DNA of 8,299 nt from an uncultured Eubacteriales bacterium. GTDB taxonomy: Bacteria; Bacillota; Clostridia; Lachnospirales; Lachnospiraceae. This document shows positions 1-6,805 of the stretch, piece after piece. The DNA lies in assembly GCA_900321915.1 (NCBI GenBank), contig ONXW01000157.1:1-8299 (forward strand), read 5' to 3'. The stretch's first letter is position 1. Each line of letters starts with the position of its first letter. Position numbers and translations under genes: made by a program. The notes under the pieces were generated by a model. It saw only the letters and a list, made by a program, of their open reading frames with translations, was not told the DNA's origin and made no database searches.

Positions 1-40
1 AAAAAACGGATCCGGCAATGACTGCCGGGTCCGTTTTTTT
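1..40. terminator. Bidirectional rho-independent terminator downstream of pyrI
   Basis: An 11-bp GC-rich inverted repeat (arms 7-17 and 23-33, 5-base loop, one T-G wobble at 11/29) is flanked by six A at 1-6 and seven T at 34-40. Read leftward it is a hairpin followed by a U-tract, starting 14 bases after the pyrI stop codon, so it should end the pyrBI transcript. Read rightward it has an equally good U-tract and could stop a convergent transcript entering from outside the window. The left U-tract may continue past the window edge. Confidence 0.93.
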
Positions 41-47
41 CGGGGTA

Positions 48-479
48 TTACCTGTGGGAGGAAGATTTCTCATCGCAGTAGAGGCAGCGGTAGGTTCCCG
101 TTTCCTCGTCGGAGAGATAGAATTCCTGGGGAAGCTCCTGCTCGATGGAGGTGATGCAGCGCGGGTTTTTGCACTGGATGACGCCGCGGATCTTCTTCGG
201 GAGGCTTAACTTTTTCTTCTCGGACACCACATTGTCCCGGATGATGTTCACGGTAATATTGTGGTCAATGTAGCCGAGGGCATCAAGGTCTACCAGGTTC
301 AGGCCGCCCTCAATCTTGATGATATCCTTGCGCCCCATGACCTGGCTGCGGGCATTCTTGATGATGGCCACCTGGCAGTCCAGCTTGTCGAGGCCGAGCA
401 TGTAATAGATTTCCAGGCTCATGCCGGGTTTGATATGGTCGAGAACAATACCTTCATTTAATCCACTGATGTTCAGCAT
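48..479 (-). CDS. pyrI: Aspartate carbamoyltransferase regulatory chain PyrI
   Basis: This is the 143-residue non-catalytic chain of aspartate carbamoyltransferase, which binds nucleotide effectors and holds the catalytic trimers together in the cytoplasmic holoenzyme. The N-terminal allosteric domain carries the family's nucleotide-site segments: DH at 14-15, RKDIIKIE at 50-57 and a lysine at 88 following the TVN segment. The C-terminal zinc domain has four cysteines at 103, 108, 132 and 135, the same spacing as in the E. coli protein. The chain is about 10 residues shorter than E. coli PyrI. Its ATG overlaps the end of pyrB by 7 bases, and a G-rich ribosome binding site (487-494) lies within the pyrB coding end, so translation is probably coupled. 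The gene is followed directly by a strong terminator. Identification rests on the whole sequence pattern; allosteric behaviour is inferred from the family. Confidence 0.97.
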   Translation of the reverse strand: MLNISGLNEGIVLDHIKPGMSLEIYYMLGLDKLDCQVAIIKNARSQVMGRKDIIKIEGGLNLVDLDALGYIDHNITVNIIRDNVVSEKKKLSLPKKIRGVIQCKNPRCITSIEQELPQEFYLSDEETGTYRCLYCDEKSSSHR

Positions 480-1396
480 GGTTTTTCCACCCCCAGTAAT
501 GTCATAATGAGCGCCATACGGACGTAGACGCCGAACTGCACCTGCCGGAAATAGGCTGCCCGCGGGTCATCATCCACGTCCACGGTGATCTCATTGACCC
601 TGGGAAGGGGATGGAGGACAAACATGTCGGGGCGGGCCAGCTTCATCTTCTTTTTATCCAGGATATAGAAGCCCTTCATGCGGATATAGTCTTCTTCATT
701 GAAGAAGCGCTCCCTCTGGACACGGGTCATATAGAGGATGTCCAGATCCGGCATGGTGTCGTCGAGGCTTACGACCTCGCGGTAGGGTATATTCTTCGGG
801 TCGAGGACGGTTTCCTTGATATAATCCGGGACCTTCAGCTCCGGCGGGGAAATGAGGACGAAACGGATGCCTTCATAGCGGGAGAGGGCATTGATCAGGG
901 AGTGGACGGTACGCCCGAACTTGAGGTCGCCGCAGAGTCCTACGGTCATATGGTCGAGACGTCCCTTCAGGCTCCGTATGGTCATGAGGTCTGTGAGCGT
1001 CTGGGTCGGGTGCTGGTGGCCGCCGTCGCCGGCGTTGATGACCGGGATGCCGGACTTCGACGCGGCTACGAAAGCGGAACCCTCCTTCGGATGGCGGATC
1101 GCCGCGATATCTGCAAAACAGGAAACAGTGCGGATGGTATCGGAAACACTCTCGCCCTTGGCCGCGGAGCTGTCGCTGGCCGAGGAAAAACCGATCACGC
1201 TGCCGCCGAGGTTCAGCATCGCCGTCTCAAAACTGAGACGTGTGCGTGTGCTCGGCTCATAGAAAAGCGTGGCGATCTTTTTTCCGTCACAGACATGGGC
1301 GTATTTTGACTGGTTATTCATAATATCGGCGGCAAGGTCCAGGAGGTCGTCGATCTCCTCCACCGAGAAATCCAGCGGATTGAGCAAATGTCTCAT
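473..1396 (-). CDS. pyrB: Aspartate carbamoyltransferase catalytic chain PyrB
   Basis: This 307-residue enzyme condenses carbamoyl phosphate with L-aspartate to carbamoyl aspartate, the first committed step of pyrimidine synthesis. The N-terminal carbamoyl-phosphate domain has the signature STRTR at 49-53, the active-site-loop lysine at 80, Arg101, and HQHPTQT at 127-133. The aspartate domain contains Arg162, TRVQ at 224-227 and the HPLPR motif at 262-266. Length and all catalytic residues match the PyrB family, so the gene appears intact. The ATG at 1396 is preceded by AAGGAG at 1405-1410 with 8 bases between, which fixes the start. Downstream pyrI overlaps the stop codon, giving a compact two-gene operon that would make a class-B type holoenzyme of catalytic and regulatory chains. 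I see no PyrR-type leader or attenuator in the short upstream region. Confidence 0.98.
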   Translation of the reverse strand: MRHLLNPLDFSVEEIDDLLDLAADIMNNQSKYAHVCDGKKIATLFYEPSTRTRLSFETAMLNLGGSVIGFSSASDSSAAKGESVSDTIRTVSCFADIAAIRHPKEGSAFVAASKSGIPVINAGDGGHQHPTQTLTDLMTIRSLKGRLDHMTVGLCGDLKFGRTVHSLINALSRYEGIRFVLISPPELKVPDYIKETVLDPKNIPYREVVSLDDTMPDLDILYMTRVQRERFFNEEDYIRMKGFYILDKKKMKLARPDMFVLHPLPRVNEITVDVDDDPRAAYFRQVQFGVYVRMALIMTLLGVEKPC

Positions 1397-1438
1397 CTTC
1401 AGGTCTCCTTCTCAAACTGCAAATTTGGTTTCGGTCAG

Positions 1439-1467
1439 ATTATATAATACTATGAATTCCCCCGCAA
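1439..1467 (-). promoter_or_regulatory. Probable sigma-A promoter of pyrBI
   Basis: Read on the minus strand, a perfect TATAAT occupies 1439-1444 and a TTGCGG -35-like element occupies 1462-1467, with the ideal 17-base spacer. Transcription would start near 1431-1435, leaving a leader of only about 35-40 bases before the pyrB ATG. That is too short for a PyrR-binding attenuator, so pyrimidine control, if any, would have to act another way. The -35 matches consensus only in its first three bases. Confidence 0.72.
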
Positions 1468-1524
1468 GAGCGTTTTCGGAAAGAGGAAAATTTCATAAAA
1501 CGGGTATCCCTCGCCACGGGTTTT

Positions 1525-1533
1525 TGCTATGAT
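1525..1533 (+). promoter_or_regulatory. Probable extended -10 promoter of the five-gene signalling operon
   Basis: TGC followed by TATGAT (1525-1533) forms an extended -10 element after a run of T, pointing right toward the gene at 1581. No good -35 hexamer lies 16-18 bases upstream, as often happens with extended -10 promoters. Transcription would start near 1540, giving a leader of about 40 bases. It is divergent from the pyrBI promoter, with about 60 bases between the two elements. Confidence 0.5.
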
Positions 1534-1580
1534 TAAGAAAACAATCCGGCGAAATGACAGGCAGATAGGAGGCGGCAGAG

Positions 1581-3275
1581 ATGATTTATCCTTCCGGGAG
1601 GACAAAGCGCTTTATCGCGTCCTTTTTTGCTGCCATGTTCCTGGCAGTCGTAATGCAGTTTATAAGTGACGGCGGTTTCCCGCTGCTGCTTGTCACCTCC
1701 GTTATTTACGGTTTTATCGTGATTACCTGGGCCGCTACGGTGGAGCGGCGTATCCTCCAGAAGGAGATGAGGAGAATGCTGCTCCTGGCTTCCTTCGGCA
1801 TGGTGCTCCTGTTCCTTCTGCGCATGGGAAAGTACCAGCTGTTTTTGGGAAAGCCCGATATTGAGCGGCTTTTGTGGTACGCCTACTATGTGCCCATGAT
1901 GGCTGTCGCCGTGCTCTGTCTCCAGGCCTCCCTGTGCATCGGGCAGAGCCCGGAATGGATACCCTCCGGGCGGTGGAGGAGCCTCTGGTTCCTCTCAATG
2001 ATACTGGTCCTGATGGTCATGACCAACGACCTGCACCAGATGGTATTCCGTTTTTCCGGACCTCCGGAGACCTGGACGGAGGAATACAGTTACGGTCCGG
2101 GGTATTACGCGGTCTATCTGTGGATGATACTGGTGATGGGAACAACGCTGTACATGATTGCAAGGAGGGGCAGGGATACCGGACGGAGGAAGCTTCTGTG
2201 GATCCCCCTTCTGCCCCTGCTTCTGGAGCTGGTATTTTCCATCCTGGTCCAGAGGGGCGGGGGACATGTGCCCCGGCTCTTCGGACGGAGCATTTTCCAG
2301 TTCCAGGAGGTATTCTGTTTTATGGTGATCGCCTTCTGGGAGAGCTGCATCCAGATAGGCCTGGTCCCGTGCAACAGCGATTATGAGGCGATCTTCGATC
2401 TGTCCAGCATCCGCGCCGAGATCGCGGATGAAGACAGGAATGCGGTGCTGCAGTCCGCGAACCCCCTGAACCTGACGAGGGAGCAGAGGCTGGAAGCCGA
2501 CCGGGAACCGGTCATGATTGACCAGGACCGGAGGGTTCAGGGACACCCCATCCGGGGAGGCGCCGTGTACTGGGTGGACAATATCGCGGGCATCCGTGCC
2601 ATCCATGAAGCTCTCCGCGAGACGGGGGAACAGCTCTCGGAGGAGGGAACCCTTATCCGGGCGCGGAGCAGGCTTACAGAGCAGAAGGCGAGGGCGGAGA
2701 TCGAGAACCGGCTGTACGACCGGATGAACGAGCAGGTCCGCCCGCAGCTGGAGCGGATTCAGCTCCTTCTCGCCTCGGACAGCCTTTCGGAAGAAGAGTT
2801 CCGGAGAAATCTCCGGGAGAGCATGGTGCTCTGCGCGTACATCAAGCGCAGGTCAAACCTGATGCTGATCGCTGACCCGGCCGATGTAATCCCGTCCCAG
2901 GAACTGTTCCTGTCAGTGCGGGAATCCATGGAGAACCTGGCTTTTACCGGGGTCACGGCCGGCGCGGACCAGTCCGGGGAAGGGCCCTGGCCCGCCGCGG
3001 AGCTTTTTGCCGCTTACGATTTCCTGGAGCGGGTGATCGAAGCGCTGCCGGCGGAGGTGACGGCGTTCCTTGCCGTCGTGCATACCGGGGAAACCCGGGA
3101 GCTCCGCCTGGAATTCACTCTTTCCGGGGAAGACGGAGCGGTTTCCGCTTTCCGCATTCCGGATACGGATTTATCTGATGCTGTCCGTTCTGCGGGAGGG
3201 GAGATCGACGCTTCCGCGGAGGATGAAACCGTTTACTATACGGTGGTGTTCGGACGGAAAGGAGGCGCGGCATGA
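1581..3275 (+). CDS. Polytopic membrane sensor with degenerate histidine-kinase C-terminus
   Basis: This 564-residue protein has a membrane part of roughly seven to eight hydrophobic spans (about 9-28, 33-53, 65-82, 100-121, 133-150, 175-195, 203-224, 238-258). It includes a TNDLHQ motif at 148-153, resembling the N-terminal 7TM regions of some clostridial histidine kinases. A cytoplasmic region of about 265-345, possibly PAS-like, leads into a helical, probably coiled-coil segment (about 340-400) and a YIKRRSNL motif at 420-427. Where a kinase would carry its phosphoacceptor His, N-box Asn and glycine-rich lid I find none of them, so I infer a pseudokinase or receptor subunit. AGGAGG at 1567-1572, 8 bases before the ATG, supports the start. 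Its last bases overlap the start of an apparently active kinase, the likely partner. The ligand is unknown. It could instead be a very divergent active kinase, but I think that less likely. Confidence 0.8.
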   Translation: MIYPSGRTKRFIASFFAAMFLAVVMQFISDGGFPLLLVTSVIYGFIVITWAATVERRILQKEMRRMLLLASFGMVLLFLLRMGKYQLFLGKPDIERLLWYAYYVPMMAVAVLCLQASLCIGQSPEWIPSGRWRSLWFLSMILVLMVMTNDLHQMVFRFSGPPETWTEEYSYGPGYYAVYLWMILVMGTTLYMIARRGRDTGRRKLLWIPLLPLLLELVFSILVQRGGGHVPRLFGRSIFQFQEVFCFMVIAFWESCIQIGLVPCNSDYEAIFDLSSIRAEIADEDRNAVLQSANPLNLTREQRLEADREPVMIDQDRRVQGHPIRGGAVYWVDNIAGIRAIHEALRETGEQLSEEGTLIRARSRLTEQKARAEIENRLYDRMNEQVRPQLERIQLLLASDSLSEEEFRRNLRESMVLCAYIKRRSNLMLIADPADVIPSQELFLSVRESMENLAFTGVTAGADQSGEGPWPAAELFAAYDFLERVIEALPAEVTAFLAVVHTGETRELRLEFTLSGEDGAVSAFRIPDTDLSDAVRSAGGEIDASAEDETVYYTVVFGRKGGAA

Positions 3276-4573
3276 TCCTGATACGCGAAGCGGGCGGGGC
3301 GGCCTGCGGCCTTCTGGGCCTGTGGGCTCTCTGCACCATGTTCTTTCAGTTTTATGTGCTGACAATCTGTATCCGCCAGAAGCGGTCCGCGTTTTACACG
3401 TCGATGGCCGCCGCCAATACCTTATTCAACTATTTCGGGTTCCAGTATGCCGCGGTGTATGCGAAGGGAATGCTGGATGAAGTGGAGTACCGCATGGGCG
3501 GGATGCCGGTGGTCTGGATCGTGGCCCTGCTGGGCGCTTCCCTCCTGCTGGCCATGCTCGGTTTCTTCGATGTGGAAGACTGGGAAGAGCACCATGTCAG
3601 CGCGCGGGCGGTAAAGCACGCGCTGGACGCGCTCCCCACCGGACTCTGCTATCACTGGGAAAACGGGCTCCCGAAGCTTGTGAACAATACGATGGATGAC
3701 CTCTGCAGGAAGCTTTCCGGCCACGCGGTACAGGACGGGAACGATTTCTGGAAAATGCTCTCGGAGGGGAATTTCGGCAGCAGGGGAGACCTGATAAGGA
3801 ACGGGCCGGAACCCATGGTCCGTCTTTCCGACGGCGGGGTGTTCCAGTTTTCCAGGCGGGAGCTGGTTTTTGAAAAGTTCCCGCTCACGGAGATTACGGC
3901 GACGGATATCACGGAGGAGTACAACCTGGGCCGGGAGCTCCAGGCGGAGAACGAGAAGGTTAAGCAGATCAACATGCGGCTCCGGGAGTTCAGTGAGGAC
4001 GTGACAGACGCCACGATCCGGCAGGAGATCCTGAGCGCGAAAATCCGGATCCACGATAACCTGGGAAATCTCCTCCTGACCACGAGGAGGTACGTGCAGG
4101 AAGGGGACGGCATTGACAGGAGGAGCCTCCTTTTGATGTGGCGCCAGATACTGGCGCTGCTCCGGAGGGATAACCGCATCGGCGCGAGCGACATGTACCG
4201 CACGGTGCTGGTGGCCGCGGAGGATGTGGGCGTCGGCGTCTGGATCCGCGGGGACCTGCCGGAGATTCCGTGGCAGAAGCGGATTGTGGTGACCGCCATC
4301 AATGAGTGCATCACCAACACCCTGCGCCACGCCCAGGGGGATGAACTGCGCATCCGCATAAAAGAGACGGATGAAGAGACAACGGTGATATTTACCAACA
4401 ACGGCAGGGCGCCCGGAGACCCGGTCCCGGAGACCGGGGGCCTCGGGAATCTCCGGCGGATGGCGGAGTCCCAGGGCGTGCGGATGGAGCTCTCGGGGAC
4501 GCCCGTGTTCTGCCTGACGCTGCATTTTGTCCGGGAGGAGGGAGACAATGGCTTACAGCGTTCTGATAGCTGA
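3272..4573 (+). CDS. Membrane sensor histidine kinase with PAS-like region
   Basis: This 433-residue protein has hydrophobic segments at about 10-33, 44-64 (weak) and 78-99. A PAS-like region at about 111-214 ends in the ATDITEEYNL segment typical of a PAS-to-helix junction. A coiled coil follows (about 216-242), then a dimerisation helix with the phosphoacceptor candidate His261 in RIHDNLG. The ATP-binding domain has an N-box with Glu345, Asn349, His353 and Ala354, a G1-like TNNG at 375-378 where the usual Asp is Asn, and a G2 box GGLGNL at 389-394. The arrangement fits kinases that pair with NarL/LuxR regulators, and such a regulator is the next gene. Its ATG overlaps the preceding stop as ATGA, with AAAGGAGG at 3258-3265. 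The last 26 bases overlap the regulator gene, so the final residues may be a by-product of the overlap. The signal is unknown. Confidence 0.88.
   Translation: MILIREAGGAACGLLGLWALCTMFFQFYVLTICIRQKRSAFYTSMAAANTLFNYFGFQYAAVYAKGMLDEVEYRMGGMPVVWIVALLGASLLLAMLGFFDVEDWEEHHVSARAVKHALDALPTGLCYHWENGLPKLVNNTMDDLCRKLSGHAVQDGNDFWKMLSEGNFGSRGDLIRNGPEPMVRLSDGGVFQFSRRELVFEKFPLTEITATDITEEYNLGRELQAENEKVKQINMRLREFSEDVTDATIRQEILSAKIRIHDNLGNLLLTTRRYVQEGDGIDRRSLLLMWRQILALLRRDNRIGASDMYRTVLVAAEDVGVGVWIRGDLPEIPWQKRIVVTAINECITNTLRHAQGDELRIRIKETDEETTVIFTNNGRAPGDPVPETGGLGNLRRMAESQGVRMELSGTPVFCLTLHFVREEGDNGLQRSDS
4536..4541 (+). promoter_or_regulatory. Ribosome binding site fixing the response-regulator start
   Basis: AGGAGG lies 6 bases before the ATG at 4548 and inside the end of the kinase gene. 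It selects this ATG over an in-frame TTG at 4527, which has no comparable site and would add seven non-family residues before the receiver domain. Confidence 0.88.
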
Positions 4574-5198
4574 CGACCAGAGCATGGCGAGGCAGCTTTT
4601 TGAGATGTTTGTGAAGTCTTCGGAGAATTACCGCCTGGTGTATTCCCTGGAGAGCGCTTCGGTTGCGCACATTTACTGTTCCAGGTTCCCGATAGACCTG
4701 GTGCTGATGGACGTGGTCATGAGCGACGGGGTGAGCGGCCTGGAGGCGGCGAAGCGCATCAAGAAGGTCAGCCCGAAGACAAAGATCATCATCGTCACCT
4801 CGATGCCGGAGGTTTCCTATATCCGGAGGGCGAAGGAGATCGGCGTGGAGAGCTTCTGGTACAAGGAAGCCAGCCGGGAACCCATCCTTTCCGTGATGGA
4901 CAGGACGATGGCAGGGGAGTCCGTGTATCCCGACAGCGCCCCCGTGCTGACGCTGGGCAATGCCAGGAGCGTGGAGTTCACGCCGAAGGAACTGGAAGTC
5001 CTCCGGGAGATGACCATGGGGCTTACCAATAACGCCATCGCGGAAAAGCTGTTTATTGACGTGACGACAGTGAAGAGCCATGTGACCCACATGCTCCAGA
5101 AAACCGGCTTCCAGAACCGGACAGAGCTGGCTATCCAGGCCAGGGTGAGCGGGCTGGTTATCGGGGAACCGGAAGAAGGGCAGGATACAAAGAAATGA
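4548..5198 (+). CDS. NarL/LuxR-family response regulator
   Basis: This 216-residue transcription factor has an N-terminal receiver domain (about 3-120) with the acidic pair Asp9-Asp10, phosphoacceptor Asp55 in LVLMDVVM, Thr84 and Lys106, all the conserved receiver residues. The C-terminal LuxR-type helix-turn-helix spans about 144-200, from FTPKELEVL through the recognition-helix segment TTVKSHVTHML to NRTELA. Phosphorylation by the upstream kinase should control its DNA binding. It begins inside the kinase gene (26-base overlap) and its stop overlaps the next start as ATGA. Target genes cannot be read from the sequence; the operon's own promoter is a reasonable guess. All key residues are present, so the regulator looks functional. 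Confidence 0.96.
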   Translation: MAYSVLIADDQSMARQLFEMFVKSSENYRLVYSLESASVAHIYCSRFPIDLVLMDVVMSDGVSGLEAAKRIKKVSPKTKIIIVTSMPEVSYIRRAKEIGVESFWYKEASREPILSVMDRTMAGESVYPDSAPVLTLGNARSVEFTPKELEVLREMTMGLTNNAIAEKLFIDVTTVKSHVTHMLQKTGFQNRTELAIQARVSGLVIGEPEEGQDTKK

Positions 5199-5926
5199 GC
5201 AATTCTCTGAGATACCGGCTGGCTGCGGCAGCATTTTCCCTGCTGCTCCTGTTTATCCTGTTTGTCACCTCCTTCGAGGCAGTCTGCTACCGGATGCCGG
5301 GACTGTATGAAAAGGAATTCCGTAAATACAATGTCCTGCGGAACCTCTCGTACTGGCGGGGGGAGGAGATGGATATGGACGGGATCCTGGAGGTTATGGA
5401 TGAAACCATGGCGTTCCTCCGGGGAAACCGGGAGGACCTCATTGTGGAGGTCCCCATCGACGGGCGCCTTCAGGAATTCTACAACCCTGACGAGATCTCC
5501 CATATGACGGATGTGCGGAACCTGTTTGTCCTCTTCCTCCGGCTGCGGGCAGTATCCGTCATCCTGTGCCTTGCCCTGATGCTTTATATCATCCGGGGCG
5601 TGCACAGCGACTGGGCGGCTGTGCTTTCCCGGGGGTTCTGCAGGACCTGCGGCATTGTCCTGGCCGCGGCCCTCGCCCTGGGACTGCTGATCTCCACGGA
5701 CTTTTCGAAATATTTTGTGATCTTTCACGAGATGTTTTTCAGCCAGGGAAACTGGATGTTTGATGTGCGCAAAAGCAGGATGATCGATATCATGCCGGAG
5801 GAATTCTTCTCCGACATCGCCCTGTATATTGCCGTCACCTTTGTGGTATCCCTGCTGGTCCTGCTGGCCGTCTCCGCGGTGATTTCCCGGAAATGCAGGC
5901 TGCGGGGCGGAAAGGGGAGCCGATGA
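5195..5926 (+). CDS. DUF1461/TIGR01906 membrane protein, homologue of lipoprotein transacylase Lit
   Basis: This 243-residue protein has four hydrophobic spans (about 9-29, 109-133, 150-168, 206-231) and a large loop between the first two. The loop holds ISHMTDVRNLF (102-111 region, His103), and the segment before the last span holds FHEMFF (177-182, His178) followed by NWMFD and a P-x2-FF segment. This layout and the two conserved histidines match the DUF1461 family, which includes Lit. Lit moves an acyl chain from the lipid glycerol to the N-terminal cysteine amine of lipoproteins, making the lyso form. Lit activity here is inferred from family membership only. The start is translationally coupled to the regulator stop (ATGA) and has only a weak AAGGG/AGGA ribosome binding site. 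Co-transcription with a two-component system suggests envelope-related, signal-controlled expression. Confidence 0.82.
   Translation: MSNSLRYRLAAAAFSLLLLFILFVTSFEAVCYRMPGLYEKEFRKYNVLRNLSYWRGEEMDMDGILEVMDETMAFLRGNREDLIVEVPIDGRLQEFYNPDEISHMTDVRNLFVLFLRLRAVSVILCLALMLYIIRGVHSDWAAVLSRGFCRTCGIVLAAALALGLLISTDFSKYFVIFHEMFFSQGNWMFDVRKSRMIDIMPEEFFSDIALYIAVTFVVSLLVLLAVSAVISRKCRLRGGKGSR
5911..5919 (+). promoter_or_regulatory. Ribosome binding site fixing the radical SAM gene start
   Basis: AAAGGGGAG precedes the ATG at 5923, with 5 bases between the AGGGG core and the start codon. The earlier in-frame ATG at 5893 has no comparable site and lies well inside the preceding gene. The 5923 start also gives the same ATGA stop/start overlap seen elsewhere in the operon. 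Confidence 0.8.
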
Positions 5927-6759
5927 GGAACCGGCTGATATACCGCCCGCCCTTTGAGGCGGACACCCTGCTGCTCGAGGTGACGGAGGGCTGTACCTGG
6001 AACCGGTGCACCTTCTGCTCGATGTACAGGGGGCAGGCCTTCCGTGTCCTTCCGGAGGAAGCGGTGAGGGAGCAGCTGGAGGAATTCCGCAGGTACCGGC
6101 CCCGCGCGGGAAGGATTTTCCTGGAAAATGGCGACGCCTACGCCCTCAGCACCGAAAGGCTTCTTAGGCTTGCGGGCCTCATCAGGGAGTATCTTCCGGA
6201 TGTCTCGGTCATTACCGGCTACGCGTCTGTCAGGAATATCGCGCAGAAGACGGACGAAGAACTGCGGCGCCTCTCGGAAGAGGGGATCACACAGCCGAAT
6301 ATCGGCCTGGAGAGCGGCCTGGACGAGGCGCTTTCCCTGCTTGGAAAGGGGTATACCGCCGCGGAGGCTGAGAGAGAGCTCCTGCGGATGAAGGAGGCGG
6401 GCCTTTCCTTCAGCCTGAACGTGATCCTGGGATCCGCCGGGGCGGACCTGCGGTTTGAGAATGCCCGCGCCACGGCCCGCGTCATCAGCAGGACAGAGCC
6501 TTTTCTGGTATTTAAGGAGATACCCCACCTGGATCCCGGGACCGAGCTATCCCGCATGCGGGAGAGCGGACAGTTCAGGGAGTGCACGCCCCTCCAGTAC
6601 CTGGAGGAAGAGGACGCGCTCATCCGGGATATTGAGGTTCCGGGTTGTATTTATTTCGGACTGCATATTTCCAACATTGTGCGCCTTCTGGGGAGAATAC
6701 CGGAAGACAGGGAGAAGATGAGGGACAAAATCCATCGCAGAATGACGGAATATACATAG
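5923..6759 (+). CDS. Radical SAM protein with Cys-x4-Cys-x2-Cys cluster motif
   Basis: This 278-residue protein has a radical SAM core beginning with GCTWNRCTFCSMY, giving iron-sulfur ligands Cys24, Cys29 and Cys32. The first spacing is four residues rather than the usual three. The FLENGDA segment at 66-72, GLESG at 128-132 and the PHLDPGTEL segment near 201-209 match Elp3/MiaB-like barrel strands of uncharacterised clostridial radical SAM proteins. No auxiliary cluster or cobalamin domain is visible, so it is a stand-alone barrel. The substrate is unknown. It is the last gene of the operon, overlapping the Lit-like gene by 4 bases. No hairpin terminator follows; the ArgR-like boxes begin 3 bases after the stop. 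The family assignment is firm; any role in signalling or envelope modification is speculation from context. Confidence 0.9.
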   Translation: MRNRLIYRPPFEADTLLLEVTEGCTWNRCTFCSMYRGQAFRVLPEEAVREQLEEFRRYRPRAGRIFLENGDAYALSTERLLRLAGLIREYLPDVSVITGYASVRNIAQKTDEELRRLSEEGITQPNIGLESGLDEALSLLGKGYTAAEAERELLRMKEAGLSFSLNVILGSAGADLRFENARATARVISRTEPFLVFKEIPHLDPGTELSRMRESGQFRECTPLQYLEEEDALIRDIEVPGCIYFGLHISNIVRLLGRIPEDREKMRDKIHRRMTEYT

Positions 6760-6762
6760 AAA

Positions 6763-6779
6763 TGCATAAAATACGAAAT
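6763..6779 (+). promoter_or_regulatory. ArgR-like box, upstream copy
   Basis: TGCATAAAATACGAAAT is an AT-rich element resembling an ARG box (family consensus near TGAAT, A/T-rich centre, ATTCA). It repeats the box that starts exactly 21 bases downstream but is one A shorter in its centre, so its palindrome is weaker. It begins 3 bases after the stop codon of the radical SAM gene. ArgR with arginine would bind here to control argGH. Confidence 0.6.
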
Positions 6780-6783
6780 GATT

Positions 6784-6800
6784 TGCATAAAAATACAAAT
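6784..6800 (+). promoter_or_regulatory. ArgR-like box, downstream copy
   Basis: TGCATAAAAATACAAAT matches the 14-base ARG-box core (TGAATAAAAATTCA) at 12 of 14 positions, and most of its outer pairs are palindromic. Together with the upstream copy it gives tandem boxes 21 bp apart, the spacing of paired operators bound by hexameric ArgR. It ends 5 bases before the argG -35 element. Its position before an arginine gene supports the assignment. Confidence 0.75.
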
Positions 6801-6805
6801 AGCGG

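Noticed and set aside
1473..1490. TTTTC/GAAAA inverted repeat between the divergent promoters, possible operator
   Set aside because: Arms of 5 bp in an AT-rich stretch are expected by chance; there is no second copy.
1501..1527. GGG/CCC pairs followed by five T upstream of the signalling operon, terminator-like
   Set aside because: The best stem is only 3 bp, and the T run forms part of the extended -10 promoter.
4527..4547. In-frame TTG start that would lengthen the response regulator by 7 residues
   Set aside because: The ATG at 4548 has a strong AGGAGG and gives the standard receiver-domain N-terminus.
3422..4548. Long open frames (up to 367 codons) on the minus strand opposite the kinase gene, and similar ones opposite argG (6620-8185), at 611-1309 opposite pyrB, and elsewhere
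   Set aside because: These are by-products of GC-rich codon use in the real genes; they lack ribosome binding sites and recognisable domains, while the opposite strand encodes clear families.
5893..5922. Earlier in-frame ATG that would lengthen the radical SAM protein by 10 residues
   Set aside because: No ribosome binding site precedes it and the extra residues do not look like the family; the ATG at 5923 has AAAGGGGAG and the ATGA overlap.
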